A stretch of 64,000 nucleotides of DNA, taken from Haloferax litoreum (lineage in GTDB: Archaea > Halobacteriota > Halobacteria > Halobacteriales > Haloferacaceae). Each line of letters begins with the position of its first letter. Positions within the stretch are counted from its first letter, which is position 1. The notes under the pieces are model-generated. The model saw nothing but the letters and a program-made list of their open reading frames with translations. It had not been told where the DNA came from and did no database searches. This document shows, one piece after another, positions 8,258 to 16,545 of the stretch. A program made the translations under genes and the position numbers. The stretch is from positions 2,170,001 through 2,234,000 of the forward strand of contig NZ_WKJO01000001.1 of assembly GCF_009674605.1 (NCBI RefSeq), given 5' to 3'.

Positions 8258-8728
8258 ATGGAACTCGACGCGACGGACAGGGCTATTCTCCGCCTCCTGA
8301 TGGAGGATGCGCGGACACCATTCAGTGAGATTGCTCGCCAAATCGATATGTCGAGTGCGACGGTCCACGACCGAGTCGGACGAATGGAAGACGCAGGCGT
8401 CATTCAGGGGTATCACGCACACGTCGACCCGCGGAAAGTCGGGTTGGGCACGTCGGCACTCGTGGGATTCCGCGTCAAGCAAGGACGCGAAAAAGAGGCA
8501 CTCCAGCAACTCCGCGAGATAGAGGGCGTCCAGGAGATAAACCTCACCACGGGCGAGTGGGACGTGATGCTTCGCGTGTACGCCGAAGACACCGACGCTC
8601 TTCGCGAACTCATGTTCGACCACATCGCGGAACTGGAAGGCTTCTCTCGGTCACAGACGATGGTCATCCTCGGAACCGAGTACGACGACCCGGTCTTACC
8701 GATTCAGGGCCCCGAAGACGACGGGTGA
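8258..8728 (+). CDS. Lrp/AsnC-family transcriptional regulator
   Basis: A 156-residue regulator. An N-terminal AsnC-type helix-turn-helix (ELDATDRAILRLLMEDART, then SEIARQIDMSSATVHDRVGRM) spans residues 1-60, followed by the RAM ligand-binding domain at about 70-145 (LVGFRVKQGR, then DVMLRVYAEDTDAL). Lrp proteins form octamers or dimers and respond to amino acids. The target cannot be read from the sequence; the downstream gene is an unrelated membrane protein. Confidence 0.92.
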   Translation: MELDATDRAILRLLMEDARTPFSEIARQIDMSSATVHDRVGRMEDAGVIQGYHAHVDPRKVGLGTSALVGFRVKQGREKEALQQLREIEGVQEINLTTGEWDVMLRVYAEDTDALRELMFDHIAELEGFSRSQTMVILGTEYDDPVLPIQGPEDDG

Positions 8729-8831
8729 CCGGGAACTGACCGACCGTGTTCACCACGGCGCGCAGACGTGGCGTGCAGTGAGAGTGCGATAGACCGGAAC
8801 CCTAAACAGTCCCGCCGTCGGGGTTTCGGCT

Positions 8832-9971
8832 ATGGCAACGGTATCAGAGCGAATTGGTCTCGACCCCGAACGCCTCTGGGGCCTCGGCGTCGCGGCCATC
8901 CTCGTCGCACTCGTCGGCGGGTCGCTCGCGTTCCCTCGCGTCGTCTACGACGGCTTCATCTGGAAATACTTCTGGGGCCCGGTCCAGGCGGACGCGAACT
9001 CGGCGGTCTGTGCGACGCGGGCAACCGGCGTCACGGAGTACCTCGGTAGTTCGTCGGCGTGCGCCGCCGCGGCCCAACCGGTCGCGTATCCCGGCTACAC
9101 GCTCGTCTCGGAAGTCGGGTACATGGTCACGCTCGTCATCGCCCTCACGGGCGTGGTGTTCCTCCTTCGTCGTCTCGACATCGGCGAGAAACCACGGTTC
9201 TTCTACGCCCTCATTCCGTTCATGTTCTTCGGCGGCGCGTTCCGTGTCGTCGAGGACGCGAACGACGCACCGGGAATGGTGGACGCACTCATCACCTACC
9301 CGTGGAACACGCTCGTCATCAGCCCGGTCATCTACGTGACCGTCTTCGCGATTACACTCGTCGCCGTCCTCGGGAGCGTCGTCGCCGAACGGTCGGGTGT
9401 CATCGACGACTACGTGAAACCGCTGTTCGGGGCTGGCGTCGCCATCCTCGCAGTCACGCTGGGCTACCTGCTGTTCATCGGTGTCACGGGCGCGCAGGGC
9501 GCGACGTTCTACCCGCAAGTTCTCGTCGTCATCCTCGCCGGAGCGACTGCCGTCGCCGGGGTGACATGGGTCCTCCTCGAACGGTTCGCACCCGAAGTGA
9601 ACGCCGGAACCGGTCTCATCGGCCTCGTCATCATCTGGGGTCACGCCGTCGACGGTGTCGCGAACGTCGTCGGACTCGACTGGATGACGGCGCTCGGTGC
9701 CGGAAACAACCTCATCCCGAAGCACCCGGTCAACAGGGCCGTCGTCGACTTCACCGCCTCGACGCTTCCGGAGTCTATCCTCGCCGTCACCGGTGACGCG
9801 TGGCCGTTCTTACTCGTCAAACTCGTCGCCGCGACGGCCGTCGTCTGGGTGTTCGACGAACAGATATTCGAGGACAGTCCGCGCTACGCCATCTTGCTCC
9901 TCATCGCCGTCCTCGCCGTCGGTCTCGGACCGGGGACGCGTGACATGCTTCGCGCGACGTTCGGCGTCTAG
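8832..9971 (+). CDS. DUF63 family membrane protein
   Basis: A 379-residue polytopic protein with about nine hydrophobic segments, matching the archaeal DUF63 family. Features include an early WKYFWGP loop, a Cys-containing extracellular loop (VCATRATGV to [10 protein letters not shown]), [13 protein letters not shown], and [15 protein letters not shown]. No transport or enzymatic role is established. The ATG sits about 30 nt after a CCCTAAACAG TATA-like element. Length is normal for the family. Confidence 0.85.
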   Translation: MATVSERIGLDPERLWGLGVAAILVALVGGSLAFPRVVYDGFIWKYFWGPVQADANSAVCATRATGVTEYLGSSSACAAAAQPVAYPGYTLVSEVGYMVTLVIALTGVVFLLRRLDIGEKPRFFYALIPFMFFGGAFRVVEDANDAPGMVDALITYPWNTLVISPVIYVTVFAITLVAVLGSVVAERSGVIDDYVKPLFGAGVAILAVTLGYLLFIGVTGAQGATFYPQVLVVILAGATAVAGVTWVLLERFAPEVNAGTGLIGLVIIWGHAVDGVANVVGLDWMTALGAGNNLIPKHPVNRAVVDFTASTLPESILAVTGDAWPFLLVKLVAATAVVWVFDEQIFEDSPRYAILLLIAVLAVGLGPGTRDMLRATFGV

Positions 9972-10164
9972 GCACCCAGCGGGACGATTACTCTTCTCTC
10001 ACGTCCGCCGGCTTACTGCCCGCCGTAGGTTCATATACGAATCGGCGGCCAGACCGCGTGTGCTGTAACGACTACCGCACGACGGTACGCGGGTGTCCGA
10101 CACTCCGTCGTGTGGCCTGCGGTGTGTCGGCTGTCAGCCACGAGTCAGTTATCGAACCGGTTAC

Positions 10165-11853
10165 CTACGGGAACGGGTGGTACTCGCGGTCCAATCGAGG
10201 CTCAAAGCCGAGTTCGCGCGGGACGGACTCGGCGCGGTCAGCGAAGAACGGGTCGCCGATGAACAGGGGTTGCGCCTGCGGAACCAGCACGCGGACCGCC
10301 TCGAAGCCCAGTTGCTCCACATCTCTCGGCGTGGTTCGTGCGACGTAGGCGTCGAGGCCGGCGTCTGTGATGTGTTCGACGACTGCATCGAGTTCTCCCT
10401 CACCTTCGGGAACTTCGTCCGGTCCGACGGAGTCAGCGGGGATGGTCGCGTCGGGCGTGACGAACGCCTCGGCCGCCTCGGGGAAGTCTGCGTACGTTGC
10501 AATCGCACCGCCCTGTGTCGCCGCCTGTTCGGGGCCCATCGCTCGGAGTTCAGTCCAGTTCTGAAGTGCCTCTGCGAGTGCCGACCGAGCGGCGCTGTTG
10601 GCGTCGAGGTCCGCGCCAGAACCCATCGCGAACTGTGGCCACTCGTCGTCGCGGTGGACCGCGACGGCGACGACGGGCACGTCGACGTCCTGCGTGACCA
10701 GCAGTGCCGTCACGTCGAGGGCTTCCGACCGTGCTCGGGCAGCCAAGGTCTGGAACGTCTCGTCGGCCACGTCGAGCCCCAACGGGTCGAACGTCGAGTA
10801 CCACGCGAGCATCGTCGCGTCGCGTTCGATGGTCTCGTAGAGGCCCGAGAGAATCGCTTCGGTCCCGGAGTTCCCGAGACCGAGTCCCGTCGTAATCGAC
10901 GGTTTGTGTCGCTCTGTCGGCGGCGGGTAGTGGACGAACTCAGCGGGAAGCGACACAGACTCACCCGTGGCAAGGTGCTCGCCTTCGACCCACTGAATCG
11001 GTTCGTCTGGGTCAGGGTCACGGTACGAGTCGGGACGGACGAACCGACTCGGCGGGACCGCCCCCGGCCGTGAGGCGGCGGGTGCGACGGCGAATTCGCT
11101 CGACCGATAGACGCCCGCCGAGTAGCGTTCGAGCGCTTCGCCGAGTGCCTTCATGTAGGCTTCGTCCCACCCGGCGGCAGCGCCGCCGGCGAGTTCCGCC
11201 GCACGGGTATCCGCGTACGCCGTCGTGTCGGCGGTCTGTGCCATGTAGTACGGCAACGGGAACGACTCCCGTTCGCCGACCTGCGTGACGATACCGACAC
11301 GCTCGTCGACGGCCATCTCGGCCCGTGCGAGTGCATCGTCTAGCTCGACGCTACGGAAGTCGCGTCGGACGGTCCGGTCGCGGTCGGTCGGCGATGGTGC
11401 CGGCAGAAACGACCGCTCCCGGCCGGGGACTTCGACGACGGTGCCTGCGATATCGTCTCCGGAGAGGAGCGAGATACCGCGCCGACCAGCAACCGCCCCG
11501 GCGAGACGGACCGCCGCCCGGTCACCCGAGGGCCGCCCGCTCGATTCGGTGGTCGACGCGACGCGCGCACGGAGGTCAGTGAATCCGCCACTGTCGTCGT
11601 CGAACGCCGAGACGGCGGCATCGATGTCGGCGATGGCGTGCCCTCCGATGCCGCCGATTTCGACCGCAATCCAGCGTCCGGCGGCGTCGTCTGCCACGTC
11701 GAAGGCCTCGTCACCGACTGCTGACACGACGAACCCGAGGTCGAACCCATCGAGGGCGTCAGGGGTCGTCTCGGTGACCGGTGCGTCGATGTCGGAACAG
11801 GCCGCGCGAATCGACTCGGCGGCGGGACCGCTCCCGACGAGTCCGATGTTCAT
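10165..11853 (-). CDS. YcaO-domain protein with N-terminal leader-binding-like domain
   Basis: A 562-residue protein. Residues 1-150 resemble the ThiF-like/leader-recognition segment of azoline-forming proteins (GLVGSGPAAESI, GFDLGFVVSAVGD). The YcaO domain follows from about residue 190 to the end, with the ATP/Mg residues of the fold in ALGEALERYSAGVY, LYETIERDATML and ALAEALQNWTEL. YcaO enzymes activate amide backbones with ATP to make azolines, thioamides or amidines, and some modify tRNA or ribosomal proteins. No precursor peptide, dehydrogenase or TfuA gene is nearby, so the substrate is probably a housekeeping one encoded elsewhere. It starts 65 bp upstream of the tbsP stop. Confidence 0.85.
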   Translation of the reverse strand: MNIGLVGSGPAAESIRAACSDIDAPVTETTPDALDGFDLGFVVSAVGDEAFDVADDAAGRWIAVEIGGIGGHAIADIDAAVSAFDDDSGGFTDLRARVASTTESSGRPSGDRAAVRLAGAVAGRRGISLLSGDDIAGTVVEVPGRERSFLPAPSPTDRDRTVRRDFRSVELDDALARAEMAVDERVGIVTQVGERESFPLPYYMAQTADTTAYADTRAAELAGGAAAGWDEAYMKALGEALERYSAGVYRSSEFAVAPAASRPGAVPPSRFVRPDSYRDPDPDEPIQWVEGEHLATGESVSLPAEFVHYPPPTERHKPSITTGLGLGNSGTEAILSGLYETIERDATMLAWYSTFDPLGLDVADETFQTLAARARSEALDVTALLVTQDVDVPVVAVAVHRDDEWPQFAMGSGADLDANSAARSALAEALQNWTELRAMGPEQAATQGGAIATYADFPEAAEAFVTPDATIPADSVGPDEVPEGEGELDAVVEHITDAGLDAYVARTTPRDVEQLGFEAVRVLVPQAQPLFIGDPFFADRAESVPRELGFEPRLDREYHPFP

Positions 11854-11917
11854 ACACGCGACGACGAACGGTGACGCAAAAAAGCGGGGGGTATCGGCGG
11901 ACGGGTACCGACGTGCG

Positions 11918-12742
11918 TTATTCGAGGAGGCTCTGTGCGACCTCGGCGAGGTCGTCCACGTCAGCGTCGGCGAGTCGGTCGTCGCCGAGTTTCAGGCGGA
12001 GACGCGGGCGGCCAACGTCGATGGGGACCTTCTCGGTGTCGATGAGGCCGAGTTCTTCGAGTTTCGTCTTCGTCCGGGAGAACGTCGCCTTGCTGGCGAT
12101 GCCGACGTCTTCGCCCCACTTGGAGATATCGTAGAGAAGCACTTCGTTCCGTGCGGCGACGAGGAGCGAGATGGTCACTTCGTCGAGGCCGTCGCCGTCA
12201 CCGCGTGCGGACGAGAGCGACGCGAGCACGGCGTCGAAGTCGGAAAGCGTGTCCTCACCGATGTCTTCGGAGAGTGTCTCGCGGACGCGGGAGAGTGGTG
12301 GCGTGCGGAGTTTGAACTCGGGTGCGTCTTCCCAGTGCGCGCGGTGCGCGTCGAGTGCCGTCTCGACGAAGTCTTCGTCGTCGGTGACGAGGCCGGCAAC
12401 TTTGCCGCCCGCGCCGACGAGTGCGACGACGGAGTTGGGTGTGACGAACAGCGTGTTCTCGACCTCGTCACGCGCGGTGCGCATCGAGAGTGCGCCGTCG
12501 ACGACGAGGTTGGCGGCGTTGGAGGCGACGATGAAGTCGTCCATCACGTCTTTCAACACACTCTCTTCGGCGACAAGACGAATCTGTGGGAGGTCAGACT
12601 CAATCTCGGTGGCGACGGCCACGAGTCCCTCGATTACTTCGGCGGTCGGGTTTGCGACTAAAACCTCGTCCGCCGTCGAGGAGAGGACCGATTCGATGAT
12701 ATCCTCTACCCCCTCAGCGAGTAGATTAGAACGAATAGCCAT
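11918..12742 (-). CDS. tbsP: Transcriptional regulator TbsP (DUF5821 family)
   Basis: A 274-residue protein. Residues 1-160 form a sensor-like domain (EVLVANPTAEVIEGLVAVATE, TLFVTPNSVVALVGAGGKVAGLV). The C-terminal third is a winged helix (LLYDISKWGEDVGIASKATF, then TKTKLEELGLIDTEKVP). It matches the haloarchaeal protein described as TbsP, which works with TrmB on gluconeogenic genes in Haloferax (recalled, not searched). Its promoter is an AT-rich run at 12748-12780. Divergent from glyA with 365 bp between. Confidence 0.8.
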   Translation of the reverse strand: MAIRSNLLAEGVEDIIESVLSSTADEVLVANPTAEVIEGLVAVATEIESDLPQIRLVAEESVLKDVMDDFIVASNAANLVVDGALSMRTARDEVENTLFVTPNSVVALVGAGGKVAGLVTDDEDFVETALDAHRAHWEDAPEFKLRTPPLSRVRETLSEDIGEDTLSDFDAVLASLSSARGDGDGLDEVTISLLVAARNEVLLYDISKWGEDVGIASKATFSRTKTKLEELGLIDTEKVPIDVGRPRLRLKLGDDRLADADVDDLAEVAQSLLE

Positions 12743-12747
12743 GGCTT

Positions 12748-12780
12748 GAATATCGCCAGTAATATATTTAATATTAACGC
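12748..12780 (-). promoter_or_regulatory. AT-rich promoter region of tbsP
   Basis: Read on the minus strand, TTAATATTAAATATATT is a strong TATA-like run that begins about 38 nt before the ATG at 12742. It is the most AT-rich short stretch in this part of the window, so the start site should fall close to the start codon. Confidence 0.5.
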
Positions 12781-12908
12781 AAGACGACCATCAGAACGTA
12801 TCCGAATTCGAGTTGTACCAACTGTTTTACGGGCGAATTGAGCAACTTATTTCAGAAATTTTACTGCTGGATGCTCGTGGGAAAACTGGTATCGTCGGGG
12901 GTGGACTG

Positions 12909-12944
12909 CCGTAGTCGAATTAGACGGGGTTCGGCCGACTACGG
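12909..12944. repeat. 9-bp inverted repeat upstream of glyA
   Basis: CCGTAGTCG (12909-12917) and CGACTACGG (12936-12944) with an 18-nt loop, in the middle of the tbsP-glyA intergenic region. It could be a regulator site or part of an RNA. Confidence 0.45.
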
Positions 12945-13072
12945 AACCGGGTTCGGCGGTGAGACAGGTCAGTATCAGACACTCTCTACGCGTTCGTGCA
13001 TTTGTCACCGCGCCCCACGAGGGGTGTATACATCACCGTGCAACACAACACCGGCAGGCGTAGCCAAAGGGG

Positions 13073-13084
13073 ACACATTTATGC
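13073..13084 (+). promoter_or_regulatory. TATA element of glyA
   Basis: The CACATTTATGCC run spans 13073-13084 and the ATG is at 13108, so the TTTATG core is about 26-30 nt upstream. It supports ATG 13108 and a leaderless transcript. Confidence 0.5.
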
Positions 13085-13107
13085 CCTAATTGGGCTGGAT
13101 ACTACAC

Positions 13108-14355
13108 ATGGACTACAGCCACGTCCGCGACGTCGACCCCGCTGTGGCAGACGCCCTCGAAGGTGAGGTCGAACGCCAGCGCGACACACTCGCGATGATT
13201 GCCTCGGAGAACCACGTCAGTGAAGCGGTCCTCGAAGCACAGGGAAGTGCGCTGACGAACAAGTACGCCGAAGGCTATCCCGGCAAGCGCTACTACGCTG
13301 GCTGTGAGTACGCCGACGAGGTAGAGAACCTCGCCATCGAGCGCGCCAAAGAACTCTGGGGTGCCGAGCACGTCAACGTCCAACCGCACTCCGGCACGCA
13401 GGCGAACATGGGCGTCTACCTCGCCATGCTCGAACCCGGCGACAAGATTCTCTCGCTCGACTTGACCCACGGTGGCCACCTGAGCCACGGTCACCCGGCG
13501 AACTTCACGGGCAAACTCTACGACGTAGAGCAGTACGAAGTCGACGCCGAGACTGGCTACATCGACTACGACCAGTTGGCAGAAAAGGCCGAGTCGTTCG
13601 AACCGGACATCATCGTCTCTGGCTACTCCGCGTACCCGCGCGCCGTCGAGTGGGAGACGATTCAGGACGTCGCCGACTCTGTCGACGCACTCCACCTCGC
13701 CGACATCGCCCACATCACGGGCCTCGTCGCCGCCGGTGTCCACCCCTCGCCCGTCGGCGTCGCCGACTTCGTCACGGGCTCCACGCACAAGACCATCCGC
13801 GCTGGCCGTGGTGGCATCATCATGTGCAACGAAGAGTACGCCTCCGACATCGACAGCGCCGTCTTCCCCGGCGGTCAGGGCGGCCCGCTCATGCACAACG
13901 TCGCCGGCAAGGCGGTCGGTTTCAAAGAGGCACTCGAACCTGAGTTCGAGGAGTACGCCCAGCAGGTCGTCGACAACGCGAAGGTCCTCTCCGAGACGTT
14001 CGAAGAACACGGCCTCAGCGTCGTCTCCGGCGGCACCGACACGCACCTCGTCCTCGTCGACCTGCGTGACTCCCACCCGGACCTCACCGGTGGCGACGCC
14101 GAAGACGCGCTCGAATCGACGGGCATCGTCCTCAACGCGAACACCGTCCCCGGCGAGACACGCTCCGCGTTCAACCCGAGTGGCATCCGCGCCGGCACGC
14201 CCGCACTGACGACCCGTGGCTTCGGCGAAGAGGAGATTCGAGAAGTCGGCGAACTCATCGTGAAGGTCGTCAACGACCCCGAGGACGACGACGTTCTCGC
14301 CGACGTCTCCGACAGCGTGCAGGAACTCTGCGACGCGCACCCGCTGTACGAGTAA
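13108..14355 (+). CDS. glyA: Serine hydroxymethyltransferase
   Basis: A 415-residue fold-type I PLP enzyme interconverting serine and glycine with transfer of a one-carbon unit to the pterin cofactor. The PLP lysine is Lys228 in GSTHKTIRAGRGG. Other hallmarks are MIASENHVS, GYPGKRYYAGCEYAD, VNVQPHSGTQAN and LADIAHITGLVAAG. An in-frame codon 18 bp earlier exists, but ATG 13108 with TTTATG about 26 nt upstream fits a leaderless start and the usual family N-terminus. It belongs functionally with folD, the DHPS gene and mptE in this window. Confidence 0.96.
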   Translation: MDYSHVRDVDPAVADALEGEVERQRDTLAMIASENHVSEAVLEAQGSALTNKYAEGYPGKRYYAGCEYADEVENLAIERAKELWGAEHVNVQPHSGTQANMGVYLAMLEPGDKILSLDLTHGGHLSHGHPANFTGKLYDVEQYEVDAETGYIDYDQLAEKAESFEPDIIVSGYSAYPRAVEWETIQDVADSVDALHLADIAHITGLVAAGVHPSPVGVADFVTGSTHKTIRAGRGGIIMCNEEYASDIDSAVFPGGQGGPLMHNVAGKAVGFKEALEPEFEEYAQQVVDNAKVLSETFEEHGLSVVSGGTDTHLVLVDLRDSHPDLTGGDAEDALESTGIVLNANTVPGETRSAFNPSGIRAGTPALTTRGFGEEEIREVGELIVKVVNDPEDDDVLADVSDSVQELCDAHPLYE

Positions 14356-14459
14356 GCGCATCCCACTGTTCTGTCTTTTTGACGTCCCCGTGAGTCGTGC
14401 GTCCGACCCGACACAGCGACCCGCTTTTTGTGGGCACCGGTCGTATCTCCTGTCTCCCA

Positions 14460-15006
14460 ATGCGCAGACGTACCCTCCTCGACACACTCACAGCGTCGCT
14501 CGCCGAAGTGGCCGGATGTACGTCGCCGGGTGGAAGCCAACCCATGACCGACGAGACCGACAGCGAGGCGACGCCGACGCAGACAGGCGACGCCGACACC
14601 ACGGCCCTACCGGACGAGACGACGGATCCGGATTCGACAGAATCCACCGTGACCGACGGTGGTCAACCCGAAGACGGGGACAGCGCTGGCGACAGTGACG
14701 AACTTGACTTGCGCGAAGCGAACGTGATGGCCGTCTCCGTCGAGCAATCGGGCGACGACTATCGATTCTCCGTGACGCTCCTCCACGACGTTCACGAGAG
14801 CATTGCTCTCGTGAGCCAACCAGAACGCTTAGCGTTCTGGTGACGACGACGGCGAAGATGGCTACGCGAACTGGTGGGTCGTCCGCGGGCACGACCAGAC
14901 CCACGGGTACGGGGGGCAAGCGATGCTCGTGAACCTCGAAAGCGGTACGACGCGCGCCGAGCGACAGGGGCCGGAGCCTCGGTCGTTCGCCGACGCGACG
15001 TGCTGA
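14460..15006 (+). pseudogene. Lipoprotein gene interrupted by a 52-bp twin-hairpin insertion
   Basis: The reading frame opens at ATG 14460 with a basic N-terminus and a lipobox-like VAGC near residue 20, followed by a Thr/Asp/Glu-rich linker and a folded start (SVEQSGDDYRFSVTLLHD). It then hits a TGA at 14841-14843 inside inserted sequence. A second frame continues from 14842 (DDDGEDGYANWWVVRG, ending RSFADATC) to a stop at 15004-15006. Removing bases 14790-14841 (52 bp, 3n+1) joins the two frames seamlessly as LLHDDDDGEDGYANWW. The truncated product would be 127 residues. Inferred: a secreted surface lipoprotein inactivated recently. Confidence 0.75.
14790..14841. mobile_element. 52-bp insertion made of two perfect hairpins
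   Basis: Hairpin 1: TCACGAGAGC (14792-14801), loop ATT, GCTCTCGTGA (14805-14814). Spacer GCCA. Hairpin 2: ACCAGAACGC (14819-14828), loop TTA, GCGTTCTGGT (14832-14841). Both stems are exactly 10 bp with 3-nt loops. Its length accounts for the frameshift in the host gene. Hairpin pairs of this kind recall the subterminal palindromes of IS200/IS605-type elements and the palindrome-associated elements described in haloarchaea; that link is inference. Confidence 0.65.
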
Positions 15007-15149
15007 GAGACAGATTCTGTTGAACTACTCTGTTGCTTGGTACTTTGTCGGGTCTGTGCTGAATACAGCGCGCGTATCGGTCACCAACGGGTGGTCAATA
15101 CCAACATATCTGGATGGGCCGATTGAGAGGGTACACCTACCGTGGAAAA

Positions 15150-15157
15150 ATTTATAA
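15150..15157 (+). promoter_or_regulatory. TATA element of the 49-aa membrane protein gene
   Basis: TTTATAAT lies 26-33 nt before the ATG at 15183. This supports that ATG, rather than an upstream in-frame GTG-type start, and predicts a near-leaderless transcript. Confidence 0.55.
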
Positions 15158-15182
15158 TGATTTGTCAGTCTCTATTAAAGTA

Positions 15183-15332
15183 ATGCCAGATTTTGAAGGG
15201 GGGTATGCCGCTGTCGGTGCCGCACTCGGGATACTGTTTGGCCTGATGCTCGGTGGCCCGTTTGGTGTGGTCTTGGGAGCCTTAGTCGGTGGAGGAATCG
15301 GGTGGTACCTCGAACGCAATTCGGCCGACTAG
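15183..15332 (+). CDS. Tiny glycine-zipper membrane protein
   Basis: A 49-residue protein. After an acidic start (MPDFEGGYAAVG) it is a single hydrophobic region rich in spaced glycines (ALGILFGLMLGGPFGVV, LGALVGGGIGWYLE), giving one long or two short membrane segments of glycine-zipper type. No family recognised. The good TATA box supports it as a real gene. It lies in a repeat-rich accessory patch. Confidence 0.55.
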   Translation: MPDFEGGYAAVGAALGILFGLMLGGPFGVVLGALVGGGIGWYLERNSAD

Positions 15333-15424
15333 CTACCGACAATACCGACGGAGTCATCGGTCACGACGTGAAACTAACCGGCACCGAGTGCTGAACTCTC
15401 CCCTCTATTCAGCACGCTTCTTCA

Positions 15425-15753
15425 GACAGTGTTCGGTGAGATTTCTGTGGTTGTGCTGAATTGATGGTGCTTATACACCATAGGAGAGTGACAGAAAGCA
15501 AGTCATCATATCATGGATAATCGAAAAAATCGAGGCGCCGTATACCTCGTTGTTGGCTTAGGCCTGCTAATTAGTGCCGTCTCCCAATTGTTAGGTTGGG
15601 TTGTGATTACGCTACCGCCAATCGTCTATCTCGTACTGGGGATTGGCATATTCATTTACGGGCTGTTGCAAGCCACGTAACTGCAAGACGAACTCCCTGT
15701 ATGTTACACTCCTTCTGACAGTGTTCGGTGAGGTTTCTGTGGCCGTGCTGAAT
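15425..15753 (+). repeat. 37-nt direct repeat pair flanking a tiny gene
   Basis: 15425-15461 and 15717-15753 match at 34 of 37 positions (both start GACAGTGTTCGGTGAG and end GTGCTGAAT). They bracket the 55-aa membrane-protein gene. A shorter third copy of the 3' end (GTGCTGAATACAG) is at 15056-15068 and again at 15745-15757. This suggests a duplicated or inserted module. Confidence 0.6.
15513..15680 (+). CDS. Tiny two-segment membrane protein
   Basis: A 55-residue protein: a charged start (MDNRKNRGA), then two hydrophobic helices separated by a short polar turn (VYLVVGLGLLISAVSQ and VYLVLGIGIFIYGLLQ). Codon use is more AT-rich than in the neighbouring genes, which suggests a transferred or fast-evolving gene. 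Family not recognised. It lies between the two copies of a 37-nt direct repeat. Confidence 0.5.
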   Translation: MDNRKNRGAVYLVVGLGLLISAVSQLLGWVVITLPPIVYLVLGIGIFIYGLLQAT

Positions 15754-16245
15754 ACAGGGCGCGAGTCAAGCAGTTGCATGTACTACGTTCTTCTTAGACC
15801 TCTGAGATTTCAACAGGACTGAAAAATGATGTTTGGGCATCACATTTAATAGTGTGTGTGTAACATGCACAATGCCGGGGTGCCTCTGACATTAAACGCC
15901 GGCGTCTTACCTAACCGAGATGCCCGCTCGGTTAAGGGTATGGTGGTGGGGTATTCCCTCACCCTTTGTACAAGTACCAGAAGTTGGATAATCGAAATAG
16001 GATATTCGGTATTTCAAAGTTTGAACTAGACTCCTGTCGGAAATGGAACTGTGAGAAACGCGGAGTGACAACTCAATTAACCTCCTAATCGATGACCATA
16101 TCTCCGAGGCCATGCTGAACTCACCCTCTGTCTGTGTCACGCCATTCCTGACAACGTCTGAGGATTTCAACAGAGTCGAGAGACGAGGTACTAACACATC
16201 CCCTGAGTAACACTATTACACACGGGGCCGTACACCCGGACGACT
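15681..16245. other. Lower-GC intergenic region with repeats and a candidate small RNA
   Basis: 565 bp without a protein gene. It holds the second 37-nt repeat (15717-15753), a GATTTCAACAG motif at about 15806 and again at about 16163, a strong TATA-like element followed by three hairpins (15845-15967), and a tail of unremarkable AT-rich sequence leading to the DUF211 gene. Confidence 0.45.
15873..15967 (+). ncRNA. Candidate structured small RNA, three hairpins
   Basis: A TATA-like TTTAATA (15845-15851) sits about 26 nt before the first stem. The stems, in order, are GCCGG/CCGGC (15874-15878 with 15899-15903), TAACCGAG/CTCGGTTA (15912-15919 with 15927-15934, perfect 8 bp, 7-nt loop), and GGTGGGG/CCCTCACC (15945-15951 with 15956-15963, a G-U pair and one bulged C). 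The last stem is followed by CCCTTT. Promoter, spacing and T-run end together look like a stand-alone RNA gene of about 95 nt. No family recognised. Confidence 0.35.
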
Positions 16246-16545
16246 ATGCCACCGATTCGTCGCCTCGTCCTCGACGTGCTGAAACCACACGCTCCGTCGA
16301 CGGTGGAGTTCGCTCGGAAAGTGGCGGCCGCATCCGGCGTGGACGGAGCGAACGCCCTGCTCCTCGAAACCGACCGCGAGGTGCAGAACATCCGACTCGT
16401 CGTCGAAGGAGACTCCATCGACGTGGACGAAGTCGAAGACAGAATCACGAATCTCGGCGGGACGGTCCACTCCATCGACGAAGTCGTCGCCGGCGACGAG
16501 ATGGTCGAGTCGCGAGACGTGCCACAAGACTGGTTACCGCCGTGA
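16246..16545 (+). CDS. DUF211 family protein
   Basis: A 99-residue protein of the archaeal DUF211 family, which has a small ferredoxin-like fold. Typical pieces are IRRLVLDVLKPH, FARKVAAASGVDGAN, LVVEGDSIDVDEVEDRI and GGTVHSIDEVVAGD. Its stop overlaps the GTG start of the next gene (GTGA), so the two are translationally coupled. The pairing with a VIT-type membrane protein suggests a regulatory or metal-sensing partner; this is inference. Confidence 0.85.
   Translation: MPPIRRLVLDVLKPHAPSTVEFARKVAAASGVDGANALLLETDREVQNIRLVVEGDSIDVDEVEDRITNLGGTVHSIDEVVAGDEMVESRDVPQDWLPP

Larger units (their letters stand above)
12743..13107. other. Divergent intergenic region between tbsP and glyA
   Basis: 365 bp with the AT-rich tbsP promoter at the left, the glyA TATA element at the right (TTTATG near 13079-13084), and a perfect 9-bp inverted repeat in the middle (CCGTAGTCG 12909-12917, CGACTACGG 12936-12944, 18-nt loop). 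A possible 83-codon frame at 12838-13089 lacks haloarchaeal composition and I do not call it. The hairpin could belong to a small RNA or be a regulator site for either gene. Confidence 0.4.

Noticed and set aside
12838..13089. 83-codon frame in the tbsP-glyA gap
   Set aside because: Contains the glyA promoter and a hairpin; composition is not haloarchaeal-protein-like.
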